The translations under genes were made by a program, and so were the position numbers. A stretch of 64,000 nt of DNA from Tulasnella sp. 424. Taxonomy: Eukaryota > Basidiomycota > Agaricomycetes > Cantharellales > Tulasnellaceae. Below, piece after piece: positions 23,577-35,697 of the stretch. The notes under the pieces were generated by a model. It had not been told where the DNA came from, did not search any database, and saw only the letters and a program-made list of their open reading frames with translations. Each line of letters opens with the position of its first letter. Positions within the stretch are counted from its first letter, which is position 1. The stretch covers positions 62,001 through 126,000 of the forward strand of contig WSUB01000021.1 in NCBI GenBank assembly GCA_019633425.1, read 5' to 3'.

Positions 23577-25908
23577 TTATAAAGTGAAACTCTCCCTCCC
23601 TGTCCGCCTCCACAAACCGAATCGTGCCTGCCCAGCCTGCAACCCAATTCGCAACCGCTCACCCACTCCTTCACCATCGTAGATCATATCCAGCGGATCG
23701 TAGGCTACAGACCGCTGAGGATCCTTCCCATCACAAGCGGGGAAAGATTCTGAAAGGATGGGTATAGGGTCCGTCAAATACGTCTGCACCAAATCAAGTG
23801 CTGACCGCTCGCTATCCTCCTCTCTACCCGTCATTTCTGGTGGAATAACGATGGCTCGATAGTTTGCCGTGCAAGACGCGATGAAGATGACGAGAGCGAG
23901 AGCGGAGTAGAGGTACAGAAGCCCGATGAGGATCAGTAACGGCTTTGCTGGATATAACCCCAAGACGACTGGATGCATGAGGTACACTTCATTCGCAGGG
24001 GCAGGCTGGAACACTCCAGCGACTTGAGAAAGTGCGTTTCGACCCAAGTTTTGATTGAGAGCTGCCATAACCGCGCCTTGAGCATTGCTCTTCATGGCGA
24101 TTCCAATGACCGACCCGGTGATTTGATCCGTTGCGTGTTGGTAGATGAGGGGAGCCCAGAGGGTGGACGTAAACTCGGGGGAGGAGAGGGTAGAGTTGAG
24201 AAGATCCCAGGAGTCGGTTGATGGGTGGTATTGGACGGTTGCGTTGTAATATGCTAACTCGCATGTGGCGTAGAGGGTGACCCAAGGCGTTGGGAAGAGG
24301 TCTACGGCTAATTCGCCTTGGTTGACGATTAGCTCAGTGTTCAAATGGAGCGACCACCGAAGTTGAAGGACAAGTGATGCTGGATTCGGGGTTAACCGTT
24401 TGCCTTTAGGGAAGTCAGGTATCCCTTCGCTAGAAAGGGTTGCTCAGTGTCTGGTTCCGAGTGCGGATTTAAATTCGGACTCACGCCTGGCCAGCCATCG
24501 ACCCGTTGACGAATCCAAAGACACCGTTCGCAATACCCATATCTTCGGGAAGAATGTACGGGATGGTTGGGTACCCAATGTTACTGCAGTTCCCTGTATA
24601 GGTCCCCGTCCCTTCCGGCACGCGCTCGCACATGTTATTGATGGACTTGCATTGGGCGCGTGCGGCAAATGTATTGGCGATGAATGTTTTCTCAGCATAA
24701 TTGGTATTGAAACCAGGGATGACAATCGCAGTGTCGCTCTCATTGGCCAGGGTGATGACGCGGAACGGGCTACCGGATTCGTTGAAGGACGTGCTATAAC
24801 CTGCTTGGATGATGTCGGTGTAGTTGAATGCCCAACCATCTCGGGAGCATAAGCAAGGAAGCTTGGCCTTTGCAGCACGTTGATCCGGGCATATGGTCGG
24901 ATTGAAGTCGACCCCAAATGCCGCCGGTTCCGTATAGGATTGAGGTCGCATGGCAGCTGTAGAGTACGTGGTGCCGTGTAACCAGATATCCACCCCTCCG
25001 ACGGTGTGTGTGAAGATGTAGATGATCGCGGCAATGCCTAGTGCTTGTTTAAAGAGCGGAGGAAGCGATGCTCGTCTTGACGGTCCTCGGAGGACGTATT
25101 GGATGGATTTCAGGAAGGCCATGATGTTGGACGAACCGAGTGTTCTACAAAGGAGACCGTACCTGGAGGAAGCTTGTCAGATAACGCACGCAAAAAACGA
25201 AGTTTCGCTTACTGAAGCGGTGTCGGGTTGGAGGAAGTAGCATTCTCTGAGCTGCTCAGCCACTGTGCAGCCGCGCGGTAGGCAATGACGGTCATGAGAA
25301 ACGCGCTCGTGACGGATATCAAATGACTCTAAAAGGTCCGATATAAGATAAAATATTAGTCATATCCTTCAGTAAGAGACGAGGCAAACACTCACTGCGA
25401 GGGCTGAGAACATCAACACCCGAAGACTGACGTGTGGGTCGATGCGGTCCAATCGCTTACCCTCATTCAGAACAAACGACCCGTTCCGAATAGCAGCTGC
25501 AATTCCCATCCCCCCACTTTCTGGGTCTTCATCTTGGTGTGTGAGAACCCAGGCCATGATGAGTGTAGCAAAGCCAAAGGAGATGAGGAGGACGAAAAAG
25601 GTTGGGACAGTGCCAATGAGACCCAGGCGCCTGGTCGACGTTGACGTTCTTAACGATATCGAGGAAGCACCATCGTCCAAAAGTCCACGCCTTGAGTTCT
25701 CCGAGCATGCAGATGGACTTGGTGAGAGTCTTCTTGGATTACTACCCGTTGAGCTAGTGCTGTTTGCTGAGAAGGGAATCGGTGGTGATGTAGATTCAAG
25801 TGGCGAAACGGAGAGATAGTGGTGATAGAATATCGGGCGTTCGAATGATGTTGCATTTTTCTCTCCTAGGATGATGTCATCGAAATCATCTGTTGAACGC
25901 GTAGCCAT
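23577..25908 (-). CDS. polytopic membrane protein of unknown function
   Basis: I do not recognise a named family, though the layout is common among agaricomycete hypothetical proteins. A Ser/Thr/Pro-rich cytosolic N-terminus (about 90 residues) precedes a TM (LIGTVPTFFVLLISFGFATLIMAW). A second TM lies around SLRVLMFSALAVS, then others in the next exons, and FKQALGIAAIIYIFTHTVGGVDIW. A large lumenal/extracellular domain follows with several Cys and N-glycosylation sequons (NYTD, NESG, NCSN, NGSM). A final TM (LLILIGLLYLYSALALVIFIASC) is followed by a short cytosolic tail. Stop at 23577; the ATG at 25908 begins MATRSTDDFDD. It looks intact with about four introns. Transport, sensing or wall-related roles cannot be separated from sequence alone. 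Confidence 0.75.
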
Positions 25909-26643
25909 GGTAGTTGGTTGGGAAGTAAACGAAGGAATAGGATGGAGAGGTGATGGTGGGAGGGAAAATGAAGGGAACTCTCGACTATAACTGTGGGTCG
26001 AACGTGAATTTATTCACTGAGAGGCGCGATGAAGGGGCGGTGCACGAAGTTTGGGAAGGAGCCACAGGCACGATTGAAGTTTTCCGCCGTACACATTCCT
26101 TTATGACACTTTAGGTAGTGAATCCCATTTAGAGCACTAAAGGACGATCCGCCACCTCCAGCCGCATCGTTGGACGTTCTCCGTAGCTTTGCTGCCAATG
26201 GTGACGTTTCCAACTCTTGCTTGGGCTTGGCGCTTCGTAGCACGAGGCAATATTCATACATCAGAGAAGGCTGTGATTCGGGTTAACCTTGGCCGACGTT
26301 AAGCGCTCATGCTCCGCGGATATCGGAACGCGTTCAAACCGTGAGACAAAATACTTTATATAAATATTCAGGGAGTAACTTCTTTAGTTGTCTTGGGATC
26401 GCTTGGCAGGTGCTTTCCCTAGTGGTCTGAGTGTCGTCATGGCCAAGGAACCCCGCCGTCATCCCGAGTGCGTAGGCCGATTGACGCCCACTATAACCTT
26501 GTCTCGATCCCAAGTTCCGGCGGACAGGTATTAGAAACTCGCGAGGTGTGGTATACTATCACTTGACATGCACTCGATCGTGCTCTGTTCATTAACACGC
26601 ATACCAATTCTACAACTCGCCGCAAAAGTACAGCATGCCCGAT
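25909..26643. other. intergenic, cyclophilin copy 1 downstream region
   Basis: The right-hand ~230 bp (from about 26410) is the downstream part of the duplicated cyclophilin unit and matches 27790-28004. An 83-codon minus-strand open frame at 26010-26261 (contains NGIHYLKCHKGMCTAENFN) is unrecognised; it could be a remnant or chance. Confidence 0.5.
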
Positions 26644-27390
26644 TTACTCAACAGTACCACAATTCGCGATGAGGATTTGGGCATTGGGTTTGCCCGAGGC
26701 TGTGCCTCGTTTTTCGACCGCCGAAACAACGTCCATACCCTCAACAACCTCACCAAAGACGACGTGTGCGCCATCGAGCCACGAGGTGACGACGGTGGTG
26801 ATGAAGAACTGGGAACCGTTGGTGTTCTTTCCGGCGTTGGCCATGGAGAGGAGACCAGGCTTAGTGTGCTTCAGTTGGAAGTTCTCGTCTAGCGAAAACG
26901 ACAAGTTGTGAGTGCGCGATGGGAAAGGGCTAGTTTGGGTTTAACGTACCCGCAAACTTCTCGCCATAGATGGACTTGCCACCAGTCCCGTTATGATTGC
27001 TGAAGTCCCCACCCTGCAACATGAACTAGGTTTGGTCGGGATTAGTATTTCCGGGACTTTAAACTAGTACGTTGTGAAAAAGATGCTCACTTTAGGGATG
27101 ACGCGGTGGAAACCAGAGCCCTTGTATCCAAAGCCATTCTGACCGGTGCATAGCTCGCGGAAGTTACGAGTGGTTTTTGGCACTACGTCATCGAAGAGTT
27201 TGAAGACGATACGGCCAGCGGGCTGACCGTCGATGGTGATGTCGAACTATGATAAAAAAGGGACTAGATAAGTTACTTGGACGAAGTACGCGAGTTGAAA
27301 TGGGTAATCACAAAGCAATTACTAGATCAAGGGAACATCATCAGTCGAACTGTTGCGCCTAGACAACAGACGAGATGGTACATACGACAT
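26644..27390 (-). CDS. cyclophilin-type peptidyl-prolyl isomerase, copy 1
   Basis: Single-domain cyclophilin A-type prolyl isomerase, cytosolic by layout (no signal peptide). Start at 27390: MSY joins [20 protein letters not shown] after a first intron with donor GTACC. Active-site residues are all visible: FHRVIP (Arg), [24 protein letters not shown] (Gln and Phe), [11 protein letters not shown] (Trp and His). It ends in NCGTVE, stop at 26644. Four exons. The last ~32 residues ([22 protein letters not shown]...) differ markedly from copy 2, while the rest is nearly identical. Cyclophilin identity is certain; the start codon follows the spacing of the usual MSxFDI start. Confidence 0.88.
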
Positions 27391-28004
27391 GGTCTAAAAC
27401 GTCAGACCCGACGAACCCAAGAAAAGAAGACATTTCAGGGTACGAATCAGCGTCACAGTCGCCCCATGAGGTGCGCCACCACCAACGTAGTGATGAACTA
27501 GGTGAAACTCACCGATGGATATGAGCTATGAGATGGAGAAAGAGATGAAAGGATCTAGATCGGACTAGTCTCGAATGACTTAAATATCCCGCAGAGCAAA
27601 CAGGCGCTCATCGATCATGATCATCAGCTTCCCGGCCGGTCGCGGCCCCCCTCTTCTTTCGGAGCTTTCTTCCCGAACGGCAAAATAGTTTATACTATCC
27701 AGAGCACTATACTCTTGGCTAAGTAAACACCCCAAGATGGATGATTTACTGCCGGTGCAATTTGCCTTGGAATCTCTTCCAAGGTCACAAACCCTTTAGG
27801 TCTGGGTCTCTTCATCGCCAAGGCACCCGTCATCCCCCGGTCTGGAAGTTGAATGCTCACCTAGTGGAACCATGATCTCGGCTCGCAGATACTATACACA
27901 CGTGAGGCGAACTATACTAACACCTTGAATGCACTCGATCGTGCTCTGTTCATTCAAACGGATACCAATTCTACAACGCGCCGCAAGACTACAGCATGCC
28001 CAAT
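27391..28004. other. intergenic between the two cyclophilins
   Basis: Upstream region of cyclophilin copy 1 and downstream region of copy 2, both inside the duplicated unit except about 27665-27790. A TATTTAAG stretch about 195 bp above the copy 1 ATG (minus strand, near 27585) is a possible TATA-like element, and it is preserved in copy 2. No gene. Confidence 0.5.
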
Positions 28005-28755
<751 letters not shown>

Positions 28756-29269
28756 GGTCTAAAACGCCAGACCCGATGAACCCAAGAAAAGAAGATATTT
28801 CAGGGTACGAAGCGGGAATCAGCGTCACAGTCGCCCCATGAGGTACGCCAACCACTATAAGTAGCGATGAAACTCACCGTTGGATGTGAACTATGGGATG
28901 GAGGGAGAAGAGATGAAAGGATCTAGATCGGATTAGTCTCGAGTGACTTAAATACCCTGTCGAGCAAACAGCGCGCTCATCGATCATCGGCTCCCGATCT
29001 CGTCCCCCCTTTTTTGGGGGTACTTCTGCGGTATTCAGTACCGATAAATCCGATAAATCCGAGGGTATATCGTCCCATAGTAACCAACATAACTACCGAG
29101 TCCAATGAGAAAAAGAAGCTACATACAAAGTACAAAGAAAGAAAAGAAGTTGGATACAGAGAGAGAAAGGATGTCAATGATCGTGATGAGAGGAGGAAGA
29201 AACCTCCTCTTTATCGCGTTGCAAAATGAACCCGATTCGATGCTGGTTCGCGGATTCCGTAGATCGGAT
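28756..29269. other. intergenic, cyclophilin copy 2 upstream
   Basis: Copy 2 promoter region and the 3' flank of the DUF2306 gene. A GC-to-AT shift with homopolymer runs (CCCCCCTTTTTTGGGGG near 29005) marks the end of the duplicated unit. No gene supported. Confidence 0.5.
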
Positions 29270-30783
29270 CTAGATGTACGAACGCACCAGACGTAATTGA
29301 TCAGCGGGGGAAAGGGGATGTGCGCCGCGAGCCATTTCACTCACGTATATTTCGACGCCGATGACGTGAATCACCAAAGAAATCCACAACGCCATTCCAA
29401 ACGTCGCTCGCACTGCTGATCCATAACTAACGGGATACGACCGCATCTTGACCAGAACGGGCGCGAATGGAGGTGGTACGGGCGAGAAGTTACCTTGGCC
29501 GGGGCGGGCGCTGCAGATGGGGTAGGAGGCGTCAAAGTTTGGTACGCCTTGCCCGTTTTGTTGCAGGAATTCGAGCTCGGAGCATGACCAGAGCTAACGG
29601 GAATGATCGGAAATAGTGAGTGATTTGTAGTTGATAGGGGGAGGGTTCAACGCACTTCGTAATAGCCCCCGACGTGCGAGAAAATCTCTCGAGCGATGAT
29701 CGCGATGATTCTGGTGGTGATGACCGAGCTGACGTATGTTACCGCCCCTAGATCGAAATTTCAACCTCATTAGCACTCAGGTCCAGAAGTATAAGAAACA
29801 CTTCGACTTACTAAGCATCCATTTCCGGTGCTTCCTCGTCTCCTTGACTTTGCTATAACCCGTGAGTGCAGCTCCAACCGTCAGGAGCGTTGCCATATAA
29901 TAGGCAGACTGAGTCGACGGTGACCCTCCAAATGCTCGGCGACCGACGATGCCGCCCGCAATAGTTCCAGGGATGAGTATTATGAGAGTCATGTAGCCGT
30001 TAAGACGATGGAGGATCATCTTTCGCTGGAAGCGGATATAGGGGTTAGGTTAATCAGCATTCCCGACAATCAGGTAATGCGTACGAACCCGTCGAATGAC
30101 AGGAAGGAATTGGAAGATGGCCATCAAGCCTGCGACTGGTAGGAATTTGCTCGATGTCAGTTGCGACCGCGGGGTATTACGACAACTATGAAGCTTACTG
30201 ATGCTCAAGTAGATGTGAATGAAGATGTTGGGCTTGTATAGCTTTTGGCGATACCAAAACCACTCCCCTGGGGATAATGAATTGTCAGGATTGGCAAAGG
30301 AAAGCGCACGCAGAGCAGGTGTCATGCTCTACTTACCAGGTACTGTTGCGTGTTCCACATTTGCTGGGTTGAACATCAGAGTTCGGGCAAGACTAAAGCC
30401 GAACAATGCCCCTCCGAAGATACAGACTGCGATGGCGGACGGGTTAGTTGCCTTTCCCCGTTTCAACCGATAGCTGTGGAGCGCGACTCACACAACAGCA
30501 GACTGTACGTCTCCCGGAATCCCAAAATGGAACTAATACCCCAATAAGCGACCACAAAAGTATTCGGCTGCCGATGACTGCTCGCCGAGTGGGTCGACTC
30601 TGCGGGATCATCTCTCAGTCCAGCCTCATTAGCTTCGGTGACTGAAGCTGTTTCTTTGTTATAGGAGGCGTAAGTGTTATGTAGTGATGGTCTCAAATTA
30701 TCTGAGCGTGCGCTGAGGACCGGAGATCCGGGGATGGGAGAGGCCACCGTGGTAAAGCGATTGGGTATCGGTGAAGTCGCCAT
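29270..30783 (-). CDS. DUF2306 family membrane protein
   Basis: Polytopic membrane protein of the DUF2306 family, whose role is unknown. A Ser/Pro-rich N-terminus (MATSPIPNRF, start 30783; the open frame upstream has no ATG) leads into TM segments: NTFVVAYWGISSILGFRE, an exon around AIAVCIFGGALFGFSLAR, WFWYRQKLYKPNIFIHIYLS, VAGLMAIFQFLPVIRR, then LHRLNGYMTLIILIPGTIAGG (the family hallmark), YYMATLLTVGAALTGYS, AVTYVSSVITTRIIAIIAREI, and a last TM AVRATFGMALWISLVIHVIG. It ends DQLRLVRSYI, stop at 29270-29272. About eight exons, all joining in frame. Confidence 0.8.
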
Positions 30784-31879
30784 AGTCAGAGAAGTTGACG
30801 CGCTCCGTTCTTCCCCTCGTGGAGGTCTTTGACTACGGGGCTGAGACAAACGAGATTCAAGAGAGGGGGAGAGGACGCAGAGGGGAGGAGAGGGGGAAAA
30901 GAAGACGTGCCTGGTGAACTGAGGTTATTAAAGTGCCGGGTGTACACGTTCGGCCTGTGTAAATGCAGCTTCCTAGATTGGATGCCCCCAACCGCAAATA
31001 TTCGGGTCCGAACGTGTCCTCGAGGCTAAAAAAAGGGAACAAATTTATGGACCCACAAATTCAAGGAGCGAAGCTTCATGGCACTTTATTATGCCATGCA
31101 TGGGCACAGGGAGGGGGGTGAGGTCTCGCAAATGATGCCCGATTAGACTCTACTGTTTTGGCCACGGTGATATCTTGCGTGCCCGGGGGATCATCGCTGC
31201 GGATTAAGGGAGCTCTCTGAGGTCATCAGGACAGTGTTTGTTGATCACCTGCAAGTGATTCGCGGGTCCTCATTAGTTGCATGAACAGGGCGGGAAGGGT
31301 CGACGCACGGAGATTGTCTAAATCCGAGGACCGAACGGCATGTTGCGGCGTTGCCCGACATTGTCGGCATACTTGCTAAACCATTTCAAGTATCTGCGTA
31401 CATCGATTATGACTCACAGTGATTTACACACATTCCCAGGAGAGGAACGATGCGCATTGCGCAGGCACGCCTATGTCGTGAGTGAGTGGAGCCCTGGGCC
31501 AGATGCGGCAAGGGCTCTCCAGTACACCGAAGCTTCGAAGGGCCCACAAAAGATGACCCTTGCTTATCGATTCTCTTATCAACATATGGGGTGTCCCTTG
31601 ACAATATAAACCCGCAATAATAGAAGAACTTTCCCTCTCCGGCTCACTCGGCAGACTTTACACACGCACGGGGGTGTTCTAGTGTCCACCGTCGTTCCCC
31701 CCCTTGGAACACATCTCTCGGCCTTCCAGCCTTCAAAGCCCACTCCACCAACGGCCCATCTCTACGCAGCCCGCTCTTTTTCTCAAACGAGCTCGGTCGA
31801 TAGTCCGGCCAACCGTAAACAATCAGACTCTCTGCGCCGGGATTTCCACCCAACGACCATCTTCCCCCTCTCAAGCCGA
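30784..31879. other. divergent intergenic region DUF2306 / pseudokinase-ARM
   Basis: About 1.1 kb of shared upstream sequence. Short open frames exist (31340-31609 plus; 31644-31940 minus) but carry no recognisable domain. A pyrimidine-rich leader precedes the downstream ATG at 31880. Nothing further seen. Confidence 0.5.
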
Positions 31880-34800
31880 ATGGCTTCCCCCACCGCCCTT
31901 CGTCGAATCCCATCCGAAAATCCAAATCCTTCTTCAACAAACCTCTCCTCGATGGTTCAGCAACAACAGCCTGAGCGTTCGCCGGAATGGGTACTCCACC
32001 CGGAGAGCTTGACCATCAACCCTGACTCTCCGCTCGGAGGAGCCGGCCCAACTTCGACGTACAGAGGCACCTTTGAGCGCCATTTCGTCGCCGTGAGGAA
32101 GCACGATCCCGATACGCCTTGGCAGGTAAGTTCTAGTTCCTCTCCGGAGTGAAAGTTCGCCGCCACATTATACCCAATTGGAGAAAAAAGAAAAATAATA
32201 ACAATAAAACTCCGACAGGTCTTGGCTGAAATCGTGCAACAATCACTGACCTTGCAGAACCCCCATGTCTTGCAAATTTTTGGGGTGTCTCACCAATCCA
32301 TTCAACCTTGTTACATAGTATGCCCGCTATTCGACGAGGGAAACGTTATTCAGTACATTCATCGCGTGCCGGACGTAATGCGGGCACGTTTGGTAAGCCC
32401 CGAATTTTCTTCACGGAACCCGATCAGCCACTCGGCGTTGACACGCCACACAATATTAAGGCCTACGAAGTTTCCGCAGGGATGGAGTATTTACACGCGG
32501 TTAGCTAAATTTGGATATTATTACTATCCGGAAATAGTCTAAGGGTCCGCATACTCTACAGATGAACGTGATTCACGGAAGACTCAAGCCATCGAACGTC
32601 CTCATTACCTCGGACGGGCATGCATGCGTCACCGACTACGGCCTATACCAACTTGGAACCAGCTTGCCTGCTTCGTCGCCTCGTTACTTCAGCCCAGAGG
32701 CATGGAAGGGGGTGAGTGGGGAGATATCTCTTTAAGCACATTTATGCGTGTAATTCTAACCCGTCTCCATCCCACCAGAGGACCTCGAAACCCTCCGACG
32801 TCTTTGCATTCGCCATGACAGCCTACGAGGTAAGTTGAATCCCTCCTTTTCCTGAATTAAAATCAAGGGGCTGAGACATCGACCCGCATCCCTCGCAACT
32901 AAAAAAAAAAAAACAAAAACAAAACTAGATCTTCACCTTAACTCCACCATGGGGGATCTTATCGGACGGCCAGATATTCCAGCTCATGGTCAGAGAAGGG
33001 GAACGGCCGGACCGCCCAGAACAGACTGACCCGACAGCAACCATCCCCGACCGAGACTGGCAACTACTGCAGGATGCTTGGGTGACGGATCCCAATATGC
33101 GGCCGACTTTCGCCCAAGTTGCCGCGAGGCTGCTGGCCCCTGATCTAGTTCCTGACGGCGTTGAAGCACCGGCAGTGGACACTCGTAAGTCGTCGTTAAG
33201 CCGCTGTTGGTAAGGGCCAGCCCATGACGACATCGTTTTAATAGCGCCAGACCAGCCTTCAAGCCCCCGAGACTTACCAAGCCCCACACTAGTGAACGCC
33301 GTCTCACCCGCCCCGCCGCCTTACGCCTCGCCTTCTCCCCGCCCTCTCCCCCGACCCTCAGTAACTCTTCACCTTGGCCGATTCCAGAGCTCTCCGCTCG
33401 CCCCCGGAGACATCCCAATTCGAAGCAATACCCTCCCACACACTGGGACCCGTCACCGCTCTTCCCTCTCTGCTTCAACTCATGTTGAGATGTCGGAAAT
33501 TCATCAACCCCTCGTGAGTATACCTCAACAAAAGATGATCGTGTCGAATGGACTGCCTTCACCTCAGTCCGATAATTCCTCTGGCGCGCCGACTCCCGCG
33601 CCTCAACCGCGTCCGGCGAGAATTTCATTGGCATCCCCTCCGACGCTTGGAATTGGGACTATCGATTCTGCCCACTCGTCGGCCATCTTTGGTGAGTCTT
33701 CTCATTTATTATTGCCAATCTTGCGCTCGCTAATGCACCCAAATAACCCCTTTTCGCTACCTCTCAGGCTTCCCCGACACAGCGAGATTATCACCACCGG
33801 CTTCCGCTCCCGGACAGTTTGGTTTTATTTCCCCTCGAACTTCGGGTGCTTTCTCGGACCAGGGTCACTTCCGCTCTCTTACTTCTTCAGTTCGTCGTGG
33901 GTCTGAACCCCAGAACCTACGGTCTTCATTCGCACTGTCTCGATCTCCGTACTCCGAGTATTCTGGCTCAAGAACTCAATTAGCGCTGGGAGGCGGAATC
34001 CCCGAACGAGCCGAGTCTGTGATAAGTGACGGAAGTCGACGAGGAAAGACTTCAGGATCTATCAACACAGGTAAAGTTGATCAGCTTTGACTACTATCAC
34101 GTTGTCTTGACGTGACTTGTCTCTATCCTTAGGCCGTCCTAGTGCGATCATTGTTGCGGGCGCGCTTGACGCTGAGATCGGGGGTGCCCGAAAACGAGAG
34201 GTGATCGATAGCTACCTCGAGATCGTCCAGCAGCTAGCAACAGAGTCACAGCGAGATGCGGAGAAGCTCATTACAGCAGGGGTAGTGCCGAATTTGATCT
34301 TGCTACTCAAGTCTAGAGCGATGGACGGTCAAGGTCTGGCTGTGGTCCTCAAGACGCTGGGTATACTAGCGTAAGCTGTCCCTTTTCACGGTTCTCTTGC
34401 ATCGATGCTAACCTGCGCTGGGCTTGCTTAGACGCGATCCATTGAGCGCCAACACGATCTTCCGGACGAACACTTCTACCACCCTCACAGAAATCATCGA
34501 CACTTCTGTTGACGAAGACTGCGTGGCTCTCGCCGTCTGGTGTCTATCTCGTCTGTCGAGGAGCGCCGAGTTGGCACAACAACTCATTAAAGGCGACCTC
34601 GTTTCACTTCTCGTCACCAAGGGCCTTGCCGAGTCAGTGCCCACCGCCACCGCCGCGTCATGGTGTCTCGGAAACCTCGTCTACAACGACGACCTAGGGG
34701 AAACCCTGGCATCTATTCAATTCGTCCCTCAAGCTCTCGTCGATAACCTCAAGCACTCCATGATTCAAGACCCACCGAGGCCAGAATACGTTTCCTCAGC

Positions 34801-35567
34801 GATTTACGCCATCGCTCGGTTGTCTCGTACTATCAAGCTGGCTAAAGTACTCGCCAAGTGCGGGTGCGTCGAGCCTCTCATCAAATGCTTGACGAGCTCG
34901 GACGACCCGGACGTTCTGATGTGGAGTGCGAGAGCCATTGGGTGCCTCATGCGACCAAACAGCTCGGACATGTCCAAGACGCTCCTCGACGCAGGTGCAG
35001 CTCGTGGTCTTGCTCGACTCCCAAGAGTGATACCTTCGGAGAACGTTCGTCCATTGGAAGCCTTTGCGTTTGCCATCCAGCGGTTTAGCATCGCAGAGTG
35101 GGGTTCCGGGACGCGGAAAGCGCTCGTCGAAGCGGGCGTGGTCGATTCGTTACTGGCCGCGCTGCGAACTGCATCCGATTCGACCAACCAGAGGGTGCAT
35201 ATCGAAATCGCCATTGCTGTTTCTGCACTAGGCGACGTTGGCGGTGGCGAAATTCGGAAGGAGATCGTCCGGGCCGGTGGGGTGGACATCCTTAAACAGG
35301 TTGGCAAGACCAAAAATAAAGACGTTGCTCGAGCGTGTTCTATGGCCGTGACGAGCGTGACGGGAAACATCTGGACGAGGAATACTGGTAAGTTGCACTT
35401 GGTAGTTCGAACATTGGGCGGATCGTCTCATTGAATTTGATTCGTTAGCATCGGCCAAGGCAGCAATGATGCACAACTGGAGCGGCGGCTGTCCAGATCA
35501 CCAACCAGACTGCCCAATACTCGGTATAGGTCACAGGATAAATCCTTATGTTGTGAATGTATCTTAA
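31880..35567 (+). CDS. pseudokinase (TKL-like) fused to armadillo repeats
   Basis: Two recognisable halves joined by a ~300-residue Ser/Pro linker. The kinase-like domain (roughly residues 30-320) has a Gly-rich loop GGAGPTSTYRG, a VAIK-like VAVRK, an AEI helix C, and the catalytic loop VIHGRLKPSNVLI, where HRD is replaced by HGR so the catalytic Asp is lost. The DFG equivalent is TDYG, then RYFSPEAWKG (APE-like) and MRPTFAQVAARL. The second half has armadillo-like helical repeats: SRKREVIDSYLEIVQQL-type start, AGVVPNLILLLKS, CVALAVWCLSRLS, ASWCLGNLVYNDD, VSSAIYAIARLSR, LMWSARAIGCLM, IEIAIAVSALGDVGGG. It ends RINPYVVNVS, stop 35565-35567. All exon junctions I tested keep frame. Probably a scaffold rather than an enzyme (inference). 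Confidence 0.82.
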
Positions 35568-35697
35568 CCTCAAAGGACATTCTTTAGGGCCTATGGACTT
35601 GTATACCATGCAGTCGGGATCATCCGGAACACTTTCTGTAATCATTTAGCCGTCCCATTCACGAATATATACTATTTAAATACATGCTATATGTTCT

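Noticed and set aside
26010..26261. 83-codon minus-strand open frame
   Set aside because: Unrecognised content and no supporting splice partners; cannot be separated from chance.
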